64,000 bases of DNA from Sedimentisphaera salicampi (GCF_002117005.1 NZ_CP021023.1:1426001-1490000), one strand, 5' to 3'. Shown: positions 39,083 to 47,327, counted from the stretch's first letter. The notes: generated by a model from the letters alone, not told the origin. A program made the numbers and translations.

Positions 39083-39229
39083 ATGATAAAAGGAAATGCA
39101 ATTATTGGCAAGTCCGGCAGTCCAACATCAGTTATAAACGCCTCTCTTTCCGGCGTTATAGAAAACGCTTTGAAATCAAAAAATATTGACAACTTCAGTC
39201 TCATTGGTGTCTTGAAAGGATATATATAA
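39083..39229 (+). pseudogene. pfp: Truncated 6-phosphofructokinase (48-residue N-terminal stub)
   Basis: The ATG with an AAGGA site opens a 48-codon frame whose residues 3-24 (GNAIIGKSGSPTSVINASLSGV) match the start of pyrophosphate/ATP-dependent phosphofructokinases, where GQSGGPT...INASL forms the first nucleotide-binding loop. Here the loop Gln and a Gly are replaced (GKSGSPT). The frame stops at 39229, immediately before the ATG of the SIS gene, so roughly 350-400 residues are missing. The stub may be kept because its last codons carry the AAAGGA Shine-Dalgarno of the SIS gene. Confidence 0.75.
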
Positions 39230-40243
39230 ATGGATTATAAAACAAAATATGACAAATTCGCGCTTTGCCGCGAAATGCTTCAAACACCTGAAATAATAAG
39301 AAATTTCTCACTTTTAGGGTGCAGGGACCTTGTAAATTCTATAAAAGAAATCGGAAGCCTGTTTCTTACCGGTGAGGGCTCGAGCCGAATTTTCCCAGCT
39401 AAAAATGCTGTATATCATTCTATGGTTCAAGGTTCGCCCTTAAGGATTTCAACTGAAGGAGCAAGGCAGGCAAGCGAATATGATCTCTCGAAAAGTATTG
39501 TGTTTGGCGCCTCTAACAGCGGCTCTACAAAAGAAGTTATTTGTCTTATGAACCAGCTAAAAGCAAAGGGGCATACGCATTGTTTCGGTCTTACAGCAAG
39601 AGAGAACACAAAACTTTCTGAAATCTCTGATGACACCTTTGTATTGACGTGCGGCTGGGAAGAAGCTGTTGCGGCAACTAAAAGCGTAGCTGAACAGGCA
39701 CTCTTCTATCAGGAACTGCTCTCTCAGGTTGAAGGAAGCAGCATTTCAGGCCTGCTTTCAGAACTTGCAGACTCGGTGCAGGATGCTCTGGAAACTGAAA
39801 TACCGGAACAGATTACTGATTCGATTGCAAATGCCGGAACCGTATATTTTGCCGGCAGAAATGATGGTGTTGCTGAAGAGCTTACGCTCAAAACAAACGA
39901 GATTACAAGAAAGAAAAGCGACTACCTTGAAGGAACTTATGCCGTCCATGGAATCGAGGAAGTGATGAATAAGGGTGATGTTGTTATCCTTATGAATCCT
40001 TTCAAATCAGAGCTTGAAAAGATCAAAGAAACACTTGCCGACGGTGTTGGGCTTAATGTTATAGCGGTTTCAGACGAACAAACAATATTCCCAACCATCA
40101 GAGTATCGCCGGTACAGGGAGCAGAGGGCTATACGTATCTTGCCGCCGGCTGGAACATACTTGTCGAAGTTGGTATGAAGCTTGACATAAATCTTGATAA
40201 AGCGGAAAGAGCGCGAAAAGTGGGCAATGAGCTTGTCGGCTGA
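39230..40243 (+). CDS. SIS-domain sugar phosphate isomerase/deaminase
   Basis: The protein has 337 residues with two SIS (sugar isomerase) folds. Domain 1 has 'LTGEGSSRIFPAKNAVYHS', 'FGASNSGSTKEVICLMNQLKAKGH' and 'AATKSVAEQALFYQELL'; domain 2 starts near 195 ('GTVYFAGRNDGVAEELTLKTNEI') with 'EGTYAVHGIEEVM', as in GlmS-type isomerase halves and AgaS/FrlB enzymes. It lacks a glutaminase domain, so it probably deaminates or isomerises an amino-sugar phosphate. Its start follows directly on the stop of the phosphofructokinase stub. A hairpin overlapping the stop codon likely ends the operon. Confidence 0.88.
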   Translation: MDYKTKYDKFALCREMLQTPEIIRNFSLLGCRDLVNSIKEIGSLFLTGEGSSRIFPAKNAVYHSMVQGSPLRISTEGARQASEYDLSKSIVFGASNSGSTKEVICLMNQLKAKGHTHCFGLTARENTKLSEISDDTFVLTCGWEEAVAATKSVAEQALFYQELLSQVEGSSISGLLSELADSVQDALETEIPEQITDSIANAGTVYFAGRNDGVAEELTLKTNEITRKKSDYLEGTYAVHGIEEVMNKGDVVILMNPFKSELEKIKETLADGVGLNVIAVSDEQTIFPTIRVSPVQGAEGYTYLAAGWNILVEVGMKLDINLDKAERARKVGNELVG

Positions 40244-40265
40244 AGTTCAAGCCAGCCGCTTTTCA
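40237..40265 (+). terminator. Terminator of the PIG-L/SIS operon
   Basis: The stem CGGCTG (40237-40242) / CAGCCG (40253-40258) overlaps the SIS stop codon and is followed by CTTTTCATTT. The next gene (thpR) converges from the right. Confidence 0.6.
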
Positions 40266-40453
40266 TTTCCATTTTTCAGGGGTGAGGAGCTGTTTTAGAG
40301 ATCACTGATTCGCCAGCTGAACACGGTATATCCCTTGCCGCATTTTACAACTGAAAGAGCAAGTGATAATGCAAGATTATTTCTGTAAATTTGATTTCTG
40401 TTTGAATTTGCGTTATCGTTTTCAAGTTTTTAACAGCAATCTGAAATCTCCTC

Positions 40454-41026
40454 TTACTGCGGGCCTGCAAAGAAGTACTGAGCAGCGAGGGTATATTCTG
40501 GCCCTTTTTTTGTCAGCTCGCTTGTAAATACGCATACGCTTTCCACCGGACAGCTCCCGAAAGACTGCTTCTTCAGGGAGCGATCTATGCTTTTGATGAT
40601 TCTCGCAGGACGAGGCGATTTAATTCTTGCAAGAGTTATATGCGGCTCGAATCTTTTCGACGGACTGAAAAAGCCCTTCTCAGCGAGCGGTCTGCAAACC
40701 GCTTCCCGCAGAGCCTTGAGCTCTTCAGCTCCCTTGGTTACGCCTGCCCAGAAAGTATGGGCATTTTTCCCGAATGTTCCCGTGCCCCGAAGGGACATCG
40801 TGAAATCCGCCCTGCCGGTTACGCTGTTTCTAACGATATCGCAAACACTCTGGAGGTTGTTATCTGCCACCTCTCCAAGGAAAGCGAGAGTGATATGGGC
40901 GTCTTCAGGCTTAACCCATTTTATATCCCTGCGGAAATGTCCCAGCTCAGGAGCGATTCTCTTCTGCACCCTGTCTATCTTATCGAGGACCTCAGGGTAA
41001 GGCACAACAGCAACGAAAGTTCTCAT
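40454..41026 (-). CDS. thpR: RNA 2',3'-cyclic phosphodiesterase (2H family)
   Basis: The 190 residues carry both His-X-Thr-X motifs of the 2H phosphoesterases, 'HITLAFLGEV' (about residue 47) and 'HITLARIKSP' (about 129). The N-terminal 'MRTFVAVVPYPEV' and 'KWVKPEDAHITL' are typical of ThpR/LigT. It opens cyclic phosphates on RNA ends. Its ATG overlaps the stop codon of the upstream pseudouridine synthase gene (ATGA), so the two are translationally coupled. Confidence 0.93.
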   Translation of the reverse strand: MRTFVAVVPYPEVLDKIDRVQKRIAPELGHFRRDIKWVKPEDAHITLAFLGEVADNNLQSVCDIVRNSVTGRADFTMSLRGTGTFGKNAHTFWAGVTKGAEELKALREAVCRPLAEKGFFSPSKRFEPHITLARIKSPRPARIIKSIDRSLKKQSFGSCPVESVCVFTSELTKKGPEYTLAAQYFFAGPQ

Positions 41027-41763
41027 TTTCCGTCCTTGCCTCCCTCCAGCCTTGTTGCCTTGCGGAGGTATGCAATCTGCTTGCCTGTAAGCTGCTTGAA
41101 ATTGCCGATGCCAACCCCCTTCAGGCTGATATTCCCGATCTTCGTTCTTTTGAGCCTTTTCACCTTGAAATCAAGCCTTGCAAGCATTCGCCTCACCTGC
41201 CTGTTTTTCCCCTGAAATATAGTCATCTCCAAGAGAGTTTCGTTCGGGCCGCGATGGAGCACCTTTATTATTGAGCGTTTTGTCTTTCCCTCGCTCAGCC
41301 AGATGCCTTTCTTGAGCTTTTCGATTGATTCGCCGTCGAGCTGCCCCTTAACGAGGATCTCATAAGTTTTGGAGAGCTCGTATCTGGGGTGAGTGAGCCG
41401 GTTGGCAAGCTCGCTGTCGTTTGTGATGATGATTGCGCCGGTAGTTTCCTTATCGAGCCGGCCAACGCAAAACACCCTCTGCCTTACGGGCACAAAATCT
41501 ATCGCTATTTTCCGGTTCAAGGGGTCGCTGTTTGTGCATAACACGCCCTTCGGCTTGTTCAGCAGGAAATACACCTTCGTTTCGCTGCTTATCCGCCTGC
41601 CCATATAAGTGATTCGGTCAACCTCGGGATCGGCAAAGGCCGGCAGCTCATCAACTACCTCCCTGTTAACCCGTACATCGCCCTCAAGGATAATCTCCTC
41701 ACATTTGCGTCTTGATGCTATACCTGCATCAGCAAGTATTTTTTGAAGTCTTACTTTTGCCAT
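41023..41763 (-). CDS. RsuA/RluB-type pseudouridine synthase
   Basis: The 246 residues start at 41763, where AGGAG lies 5 bases upstream; an in-frame upstream extension to 41805 is unlikely. The N-terminal S4 RNA-binding domain ('VRLQKILADAGIASRRKCEEIILEGDVRVNR') is followed by the synthase domain with the catalytic Asp in 'GRLDKETTGAIIITND' and 'GKNRQVRRMLARL'. It modifies a uridine in ribosomal RNA. Which position (RsuA, RluB, RluE or RluF activity) cannot be told. It is coupled with thpR. Confidence 0.93.
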   Translation of the reverse strand: MAKVRLQKILADAGIASRRKCEEIILEGDVRVNREVVDELPAFADPEVDRITYMGRRISSETKVYFLLNKPKGVLCTNSDPLNRKIAIDFVPVRQRVFCVGRLDKETTGAIIITNDSELANRLTHPRYELSKTYEILVKGQLDGESIEKLKKGIWLSEGKTKRSIIKVLHRGPNETLLEMTIFQGKNRQVRRMLARLDFKVKRLKRTKIGNISLKGVGIGNFKQLTGKQIAYLRKATRLEGGKDGK

Positions 41764-41993
41764 TTCTGCTCCTATTAGCTTCTCAGCTATTATTTGCTGT
41801 TTCAATTAATTGAGAGAGCATTATGAATTTTTGAACTGTAAATTCAATCACAAAAATATAGTATGCTTCTAAAGGGTGAGAAATATTTTTTGAAAAAATC
41901 CATCCTCGAGAAGTATTATATTAAGTAAGAGCTGTCAATTCTGTTTTTGAAAAACAGATTTTTAAGTTGTTATATCCTATTAAAGGAAAGGCT

Positions 41994-43049
41994 ATGCAGT
42001 TAACTAAAAAGATACCGTTATTTATTATGCTCCTTCTTCTGAGCGTATCTTCGTTCTCTCAGTGGGATTCAAAATACGACCTCGACGGCAATGAGATTGT
42101 AGACTTAAGCGATTTTTCCCAGCTTGCTCTTCACTGGCTTGAAACGCCCTATTTAGAGATGCCGGCGGTGTTTGGGCTTGACAAGAACGAGGCGGAAAAC
42201 GTAATTCTTAATGCAGGATTGAGGATCGGCTCATTATCCGAGCAGCACAGCCTGTCGTTTCCAGATGGGACAGTAATCAGCCAGTATCCCCTTGCGGGAA
42301 GAACAGTTTCCTCGGGCGAAGCAGTAGCTCTAACCGTCTCTACGAGAGATCAAAACAGGGTTAGCGGTATGTCCTGGGTTTACATCAGCGACCCAAACTT
42401 TACCGGCTATATGAGTAAATACGAAACCACAAACCAGCAGTATTGCGATTTTCTCAACGATGCTTATATTGCCGGAAAGGTGGAGATTATAGAAGAGCAG
42501 GTTTTCGCTGCCGGCGGGAATTATTCAGGTAAAATCTACTATGATATGAGCGATTCAAATGCTCAAATAGATTTTTCTTCCGGCTATTTTTATGTCCAAA
42601 CCCGTAACGGCTTTAATATGGCCGATCATCCAGTTACGAAGGTAAGCTGGTACGGAGCTAAGGCATTCTGCAACTTTTACGGCTTCAGCCTGCCCACTTT
42701 AGGCCAGTGGGAAGGTACAGCAGATTACGACGGCACATTCGATTTCGGCTGCGGAGAGATAATAGACCATTCAAGAGCCAACTACGCCCGCAAAAACCCA
42801 CTCGGACTATCACACTATCCTTATACCACCCCCGCAGGCCATTATCCGGCTCACGGCTACGGGCTGTGCGATATGGCTGGGAACGCTTGGGAATGGACGC
42901 TGACAAGCTGCGCAGACGATAAGCGAATTGCTGCAGGCGGAGGCTGGTTCAGCTACGACGGGAAAAGCTGCTCTGCAGCAAACACATATTGCGATTCGCC
43001 TGAGAATACAATAAGCGATACAGGTTTTAGAGCTGTAAAGCAGCAGTAA
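41994..43049 (+). CDS. Secreted half-dockerin, PASTA and FGE-like (DUF323) protein
   Basis: The start at 41994 (AAAGGAAAGGCT just upstream) gives the signal peptide MQLTKKIPLFIMLLLLSVSSFS. Directly after it comes one dockerin repeat, 'YDLDGNEIVDLSDFSQLALHW', then a PASTA module (about 55-113; 'VFGLDKNEAENVILNAGL', 'PLAGRTVSSGEAVALTVS'). The rest is a formylglycine-generating-enzyme-like fold ('YETTNQQYCDFLN', 'HPVTKVSWYGAKAFCNFYG', 'GLCDMAGNAWEWT', 'GGGWFSYDGKSC', 'DTGFRAV'). The two Cys of true FGE are not in their usual places, so sulfatase maturation is doubtful. PASTA modules normally bind peptidoglycan; a role at the cell wall is possible. Confidence 0.8.
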   Translation: MQLTKKIPLFIMLLLLSVSSFSQWDSKYDLDGNEIVDLSDFSQLALHWLETPYLEMPAVFGLDKNEAENVILNAGLRIGSLSEQHSLSFPDGTVISQYPLAGRTVSSGEAVALTVSTRDQNRVSGMSWVYISDPNFTGYMSKYETTNQQYCDFLNDAYIAGKVEIIEEQVFAAGGNYSGKIYYDMSDSNAQIDFSSGYFYVQTRNGFNMADHPVTKVSWYGAKAFCNFYGFSLPTLGQWEGTADYDGTFDFGCGEIIDHSRANYARKNPLGLSHYPYTTPAGHYPAHGYGLCDMAGNAWEWTLTSCADDKRIAAGGGWFSYDGKSCSAANTYCDSPENTISDTGFRAVKQQ

Positions 43050-43185
43050 TATTTATGCTGTCTTTTGAAGGCGGCATTACTCAAAGCCTTTCTATAAAGC
43101 GTCAAGAAGGTGTTGTCCGTAATCTTTACGGCTGCACAACCATATTCCCAAGGATTGTATTTATCTAGCCCTCTTTTAATCACGA

Positions 43186-43208
43186 AAGGAGCTTCGCGAA
43201 GCCCCTTT
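43186..43208. terminator. Palindromic hairpin after the FGE-like gene
   Basis: AAAGG-A-GCTTC, then GC, then GAAGC-C-CCTTT forms a long stem that ends with CCTTTGT. It lies 137 bases after the stop codon and could end transcription in either direction. Confidence 0.4.
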
Positions 43209-43437
43209 GTCCGAAGTGAAAAGCGGCGTGTGCGACAATTTTTTTGGGCAAAATGCAAATCATTATGTTGCAATGCTTTGTAGAATTTATTGCTATCTAT
43301 ATTACCCTGAAACTCGCTAAGGATTTTTTGTTTGCTGGTTTTGTTGGCAAGTAGAGGCGAACCTGCGCGATCGTCTTGCCTGCGAAGCGTGAAAATTCGG
43401 CGGAAAAAACTTATACCTATTGCTTCTCATTGCCTTT

Positions 43438-43586
43438 TGTCCACTTATTTCGTCCGCCGTAGGCGGACTTCATGCGTGGCTCTGATTGTCGTTAGTATTC
43501 CGCAGCGATTTTACAAAGCGAACCATTTAAACCGAGCCGCACGTGGAGGCCCGCCGTAGGCGGGCCGGAACAAGCGGATAGATTCG
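43438..43586 (+). mobile_element. Dispersed ~150-bp element (MITE/REP-like), copy 1
   Basis: It begins near TGTCCACTTATTTCG and ends near CGGAACAAGCGGATAG, which are imperfect inverted copies of each other. Each end carries a CCGCCGTAGGCGG palindrome. The core (GGCTCTGATTGTCGTTAGTA...AAACCGAGCC) is the reverse complement of the core at 63090-63236. No coding capacity was seen. Confidence 0.7.
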
Positions 43587-43770
43587 GCTTTAAAAGGCTT
43601 TGCCAAAAAATAATGTCGCACACAAAGCGGCTCAGCGGGGAGCTTTTTGCTTGCTGAAATGAGCATAGTAATTATACTCACGCCTTCAAGATTCTTTGCA
43701 AGCTTACGTCCGGTATTAACAAAGACTAATTGGAACGTATTCTCATTTGAAAAACTAACGAGGTGAAATT

Positions 43771-45009
43771 ATGGATTTATCCCAACAGGATAAGCAGGTA
43801 GTCGAAAATCTCAACGAGATGGCCAAGGAGCAGGGGCTTGATATCAGCGGCGGTAAGGTTCGCCGGAGCTCTTCGCGTTTCTGTCTCGGAGTAGAACACG
43901 GCGATTACAACGGAACAGAGCTGTTCGGCGTTGGTACAGATCGGTTCATCTGGATGGCCTACAAACCAAATGGAACAAACAAATTCCGTCTTTACAGCGG
44001 CAACTTCCCCGAAGACGGGATTGTGGAATTCGAAATCGGCAGCGTACCCGGCCCTTATTCGGTTCGTGATTCGTGGAGCAGATTCCCCTACGGAGCGGAT
44101 TATATGCTCCGGCAGAAGGGCTATCAGCTCAAGGAAGGCTTTGATGCAGTGATCTACGGGAATATCCCTGGCGGAGGTATGAGCCGGTCTGCCTCACTTG
44201 CCCTGAATCTGATCCTTTCTATGTGCGATGCAAGCGGGATTAAGATTGAAAACCAGCTCGATGTAATTGATATAGCTGTGGGTATAGAGAATGAATATAT
44301 CGGCTCGCCATGCGGGGAGCTCGATCAGATTATGATCCTTTTCGCCAAAGAGGGCATGGGCACCCACTACAACCCTGCAGACAGGTCTATCAGCTATGTA
44401 CCGATGGGCGGAGACACCGATGAATTCAGGATTGTAGGGCTCGACACAGGAACTGTAAGGCCTGGGCTCGAGAAATCCACATACAAGATCAGGCGGGCTG
44501 AATGCGAGGAGCTCGTAGAGAAGGCACAGGAAGCGGGCTTCGAGATAAGCTGCCTTGCAGACGTAAAAGAAGAGAGCCTGTTCAACCGTATTTACAATCA
44601 TTTCATCGTAACAGACCCCGAGCTTGTTCAAAGGCTCGTTTATATATACAATGCCCAGAAGCGTTTCTATCAGATGCTCAATGCTTGGAGAGATGGCGAC
44701 ATTGAAACAGTGGGCAAGATATTCCGCGAAGACGGGATTGGGCTTCGCGATGACTACGTAATTTCCGGCCCTGAGCTTGAAACGATGTGCGATACTGTAA
44801 GAACCGTTGACGGCGTACTCGGCGAAAGGATGCTCGGCGGAGGCGATAAAGGCGCTGCAGGAGCTCTGGCAAGGGCGGAAGCAGTGGACGATTTGAGAAA
44901 GGCCGTGGATAACGGATACCCCAGAAGCCATCCGGACTTTGCTGATAAGTATGCTGTGCATGTATGCAAGGTTGTCGATGGCATAAAGGTGTTTGAAGGC
45001 GCTCTTTAA
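43771..45009 (+). CDS. galK: Galactokinase-like GHMP kinase
   Basis: The protein has 412 residues. The phosphate-binding GHMP loop is 'GNIPGGGMSRSASL' (about 130-143). 'GSPCGELDQ' holds the probable catalytic base Asp185, and 'RMLGGGDKGAAGAL' is motif 3. The sugar-binding signature near the N-terminus is 'RFCLGVEHGDYNG', where galactokinases usually have G-R-x-N-L-I-G-E-H-T-D-Y, so the Thr is Gly and Asn-Leu is altered. It phosphorylates galactose or a related sugar at C1 in the Leloir route; the altered signature leaves the exact sugar open. GAGGTG is close to the ATG. A terminator follows at 45054-45088. Confidence 0.8.
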   Translation: MDLSQQDKQVVENLNEMAKEQGLDISGGKVRRSSSRFCLGVEHGDYNGTELFGVGTDRFIWMAYKPNGTNKFRLYSGNFPEDGIVEFEIGSVPGPYSVRDSWSRFPYGADYMLRQKGYQLKEGFDAVIYGNIPGGGMSRSASLALNLILSMCDASGIKIENQLDVIDIAVGIENEYIGSPCGELDQIMILFAKEGMGTHYNPADRSISYVPMGGDTDEFRIVGLDTGTVRPGLEKSTYKIRRAECEELVEKAQEAGFEISCLADVKEESLFNRIYNHFIVTDPELVQRLVYIYNAQKRFYQMLNAWRDGDIETVGKIFREDGIGLRDDYVISGPELETMCDTVRTVDGVLGERMLGGGDKGAAGALARAEAVDDLRKAVDNGYPRSHPDFADKYAVHVCKVVDGIKVFEGAL

Positions 45010-45053
45010 TAAACGAAAAACCAACAAAAGCCGCAAAATTTTAGAGAATTTAT

Positions 45054-45088
45054 ATGCAGGGCATCGCTGTAGCGGGCTCTGCATTTTT
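45054..45088 (+). terminator. Intrinsic terminator after the galactokinase gene
   Basis: The stem ATGCAG-GC (45054-45062) / GC-CTGCAT (45076-45084) runs directly into TTTTT. It lies 45 bases after the galactokinase stop. It also argues against starting the next small gene at the ATG inside the stem. Confidence 0.75.
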
Positions 45089-45113
45089 AACTAAGATAAA
45101 AAAAGGAATAAAA

Positions 45114-45365
45114 ATGAAGCAAGAGTCAAAAATCAAAAATTTACTTATCGGTTTTGGCATAGGCATCGGCCTTGCAGTATGTATGGGTCAGGCGGTTGCC
45201 CCGCGAGAGGGAACTTACCAGATTTCTTCGGGTGATGCCGAGGCGGTTTTTATTTTAGACACACGCAACGGCCAAATTTGGCAGCGAACAGACTCAGACA
45301 TCACCGATTTCGGCACGCCGCAAAACCCCAAATCTGAAGAGAAAAACGTTATTAAAACCCAGTAG
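45114..45365 (+). CDS. Small exported or membrane-anchored hypothetical protein
   Basis: The 83 residues start at 45114, with AAAGGA 7 bases upstream. The N-terminus has a Lys-rich start and one hydrophobic, Gly-rich helix (LLIGFGIGIGLAVCMGQAVA), either a signal peptide or an anchor. The rest is 'YQISSGDAEAVFILDTRNGQIWQRTDSD', a short beta-strand pattern like the small 'DTxTGxxW' proteins of unknown function. It lies directly before folK with the same orientation. No family is assigned. Confidence 0.65.
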   Translation: MKQESKIKNLLIGFGIGIGLAVCMGQAVAPREGTYQISSGDAEAVFILDTRNGQIWQRTDSDITDFGTPQNPKSEEKNVIKTQ

Positions 45366-45389
45366 CTCATTGTGAAAAACGCAGAAGCT

Positions 45390-46469
45390 ATGCAGAATAC
45401 GGTTTATATATCTCTTGGAAGCAATCTCGGAGATAAGCAGGCAAACATCCGCAAGAGCCTCGAGAAGATTGCTGCAAGCCCGTCCTGCAAGCTTGAGAAA
45501 ACAAGCCGGATAATCCAAAATTCCCCGCTCTCAAGCTCCAATCAGCCAGACTACTGCAACTGCGCTGCAAAAATTTCCACAAGCCTTACACCTTCAGAAA
45601 TGCTTGAGTTTCTCCAGAGAATCGAGGATTCTCTTGGCAGGGAACGGCAGAAGAAATGGGGCTCGAGAACAATCGATCTGGATATTATCTACTATAACGA
45701 GGATGTGATAAACACCCCCGAGCTTCAAGTGCCTCATCCGCAGATGCACCTTAGAAGCTTTGTTCTCTCTCCGCTTTCCCAGATAGCCCCAATGTTCAAA
45801 CATCCTGTTTTGGGGTTGGATACCTTGGAAATGCTTGTGAATGTACGGGGCGGGAGCTTTTTCAACGAAAACCACAACCCCCGCCTTGTCTGCATAGCAG
45901 GAACTATCGGTGCCGGGAAAACCACGCTCGCCAAGATTCTCTCTGCAAAGCTCGAAACTGAGCTTCTGCTTGAAGATTATCAGAACAATCCGTTCCTGCC
46001 GTTTGTGTATCAGGGCAGGGATGATCTCGCTTTGAACAGCGAGCTCTATTTCCTGGACAAATCGCTCCAGCAGCTCAGCCGCACAAGCCTGCGGCCGGAT
46101 AACATATACATCACAGACTACCTGCCCGAGAAATCGCTTATCTTCCCGAAGTTCTGGCTCAATCAGGAGGAAAGGCTAATCTTCTACGAACAGTTTGAAC
46201 GGGCAGCGATAAACTTCTGGCCTGCCTCTTTGCTTGTGCATATAAAAGGCCCGCCGGAGGTTTGCCTTAAGAGGATCGAGCAGAGGCAAAGGCCAATGGA
46301 ATCACGGCTCCCGGAAGATCTGGTTTACAAACTGAACTCTGAGTATTTAAGGCTCATTAGAAACTGGAAAAAATCGCCTGTACTCGAGATAAACAGCGAT
46401 CACGTTGATTTCACAGATCAGAAAGCAGCGGAGGATATTGCATTGAAAGTGAGGTATTATCTGAAATGA
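45390..46469 (+). CDS. folK: Fused FolK (HPPK) and deoxynucleoside kinase
   Basis: The ATG at 45390 gives the usual HPPK start (QNTVYISLGSNLGDKQANI); a GTG at 45372 is possible. Residues about 1-145 are 6-hydroxymethyl-dihydropterin pyrophosphokinase, with 'RERQKKWGSRTIDLDIIYY' carrying the Mg2+-binding Asp pair. Residues about 165-359 form a deoxynucleoside kinase: P-loop 'GTIGAGKTT' at 171-179, 'LLEDYQNNPFLPFVY' and 'VHIKGPPEVCLKRIEQRQRP'. One half acts in folate synthesis, the other salvages deoxynucleosides. This fusion is known in some bacterial phyla. The stop overlaps panC by ATGA. Confidence 0.93.
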   Translation: MQNTVYISLGSNLGDKQANIRKSLEKIAASPSCKLEKTSRIIQNSPLSSSNQPDYCNCAAKISTSLTPSEMLEFLQRIEDSLGRERQKKWGSRTIDLDIIYYNEDVINTPELQVPHPQMHLRSFVLSPLSQIAPMFKHPVLGLDTLEMLVNVRGGSFFNENHNPRLVCIAGTIGAGKTTLAKILSAKLETELLLEDYQNNPFLPFVYQGRDDLALNSELYFLDKSLQQLSRTSLRPDNIYITDYLPEKSLIFPKFWLNQEERLIFYEQFERAAINFWPASLLVHIKGPPEVCLKRIEQRQRPMESRLPEDLVYKLNSEYLRLIRNWKKSPVLEINSDHVDFTDQKAAEDIALKVRYYLK

Positions 46470-47314
46470 AAAAAGTTCAAACAATAAGCGAGATTCGCAA
46501 AATTGTTTCGAGCGTTAAGGCTGAAGGGAAAACCGCAGGCCTTGTGCCCACTATGGGAGCTCTGCACGAAGGGCATCTCTCGCTTATAAAGAAAGCAAAT
46601 TCCGAATGTGATTTTGTTGTTGTGAGCGTTTTTGTTAATCCAACGCAGTTCGCACCGGATGAAGACCTTGAGAGCTACCCCCGAAATTTATCGGAAGACT
46701 TGAAACGCAGCGAAAAGGCAGGAGCGGATGTGGTGTTTGCCCCTTTGGTAAGCAGTATGTATCCCGAGCCTCAGAGGGTTTGGGTGGATGTTGAAGGCCC
46801 GCTCACAGAAACTCTCTGCGGGGCGAGCCGCCCCGGACATTTCCGCGGCGTGGCTACGGTATGCACGAAGCTTTTCAATATCGTCCAGCCGGACAGGGCA
46901 TATTTCGGTGAGAAGGATGCCCAGCAGCTTGCAGTGATAAGGGCAGCGGCAAGGCAGCTCAATATGCCTCTGGAGATTGTAGGCTGCCCAATTGTGCGGG
47001 AGGAAAACGGGCTTGCGATGAGCAGCAGGAATGATTATCTCAGCGAGAAGCAGAGAGAGCAAGCGGGCGTGCTTTACGAATCTCTGGAGCTTTGCAGGGA
47101 GCTTTTCGATTCAGGCGAGCGGAATACTGCCCGCCTTAAGAGCAAAATCCGTGAAACAATCCGGACCTGCCCTTCAGCAGATATAGACTATATCGAAATC
47201 GTGCGTAAAGACACCTTCCAGTCAGAAGAGGATATAACCGCCGAATCACTTGCAGCGATAGCGGTTCAAATCGGTCCGGCGAGGCTTATAGACAATATCA
47301 CGCTGAATCCCTAA
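46466..47314 (+). CDS. panC: Pantothenate synthetase
   Basis: The protein has 282 residues, a typical length. It joins pantoate and beta-alanine using ATP in the coenzyme A pathway. Conserved blocks are present: 'LVPTMGALHEGHLSLI' with the His-Ile/Glu-Gly-His nucleotide site, 'VFVNPTQFAPDEDLESYPR', 'CTKLFNIVQPDRAYFGEKDAQQ' and 'MSSRNDYLS'. It is coupled to the folK-dNK gene by a 4-base overlap and converges on purL 13 bases away. Confidence 0.97.
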   Translation: MKKVQTISEIRKIVSSVKAEGKTAGLVPTMGALHEGHLSLIKKANSECDFVVVSVFVNPTQFAPDEDLESYPRNLSEDLKRSEKAGADVVFAPLVSSMYPEPQRVWVDVEGPLTETLCGASRPGHFRGVATVCTKLFNIVQPDRAYFGEKDAQQLAVIRAAARQLNMPLEIVGCPIVREENGLAMSSRNDYLSEKQREQAGVLYESLELCRELFDSGERNTARLKSKIRETIRTCPSADIDYIEIVRKDTFQSEEDITAESLAAIAVQIGPARLIDNITLNP

Positions 47315-47327
47315 TTCATAAGCCCGC

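Larger units (their letters stand above)
43050..43770. repeat. Intergenic region with nested inverted repeats and palindromic element
   Basis: These 721 bases hold no credible gene. A hairpin lies at 43186-43208 (AAAGG-GCTTC / GAAGC-CCTTT). GTGTGCGACA (43228-43237) and its inverse TGTCGCACAC (43614-43623), each extended by T-rich GGCAAA-type sequence, bracket about 400 bases. Inside them, 43438-43586 is the ~150-bp palindromic-ended element that recurs inverted at 63090-63236. This arrangement looks like a small non-autonomous mobile element with a second one nested inside it. Confidence 0.6.

Noticed and set aside
43300-43570. Small plus-strand open frame of 75 codons at 43332-43559
   Set aside because: It runs through the palindromic ~150-bp repeat element; a similar frame (63006-63266) arises from the inverted copy. 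Repeat-derived, not a gene.
44194-45084. 296-codon open frame opposite the galactokinase-like gene
   Set aside because: It runs antisense to a gene with clear GHMP motifs and crosses that gene's terminator. No domain is recognisable.
45054-45113. Upstream start (ATG at 45054) for the small exported protein
   Set aside because: This ATG lies in the stem of a strong terminator. The ATG at 45114 has a proper AAAGGA site and gives a clean hydrophobic N-terminus.
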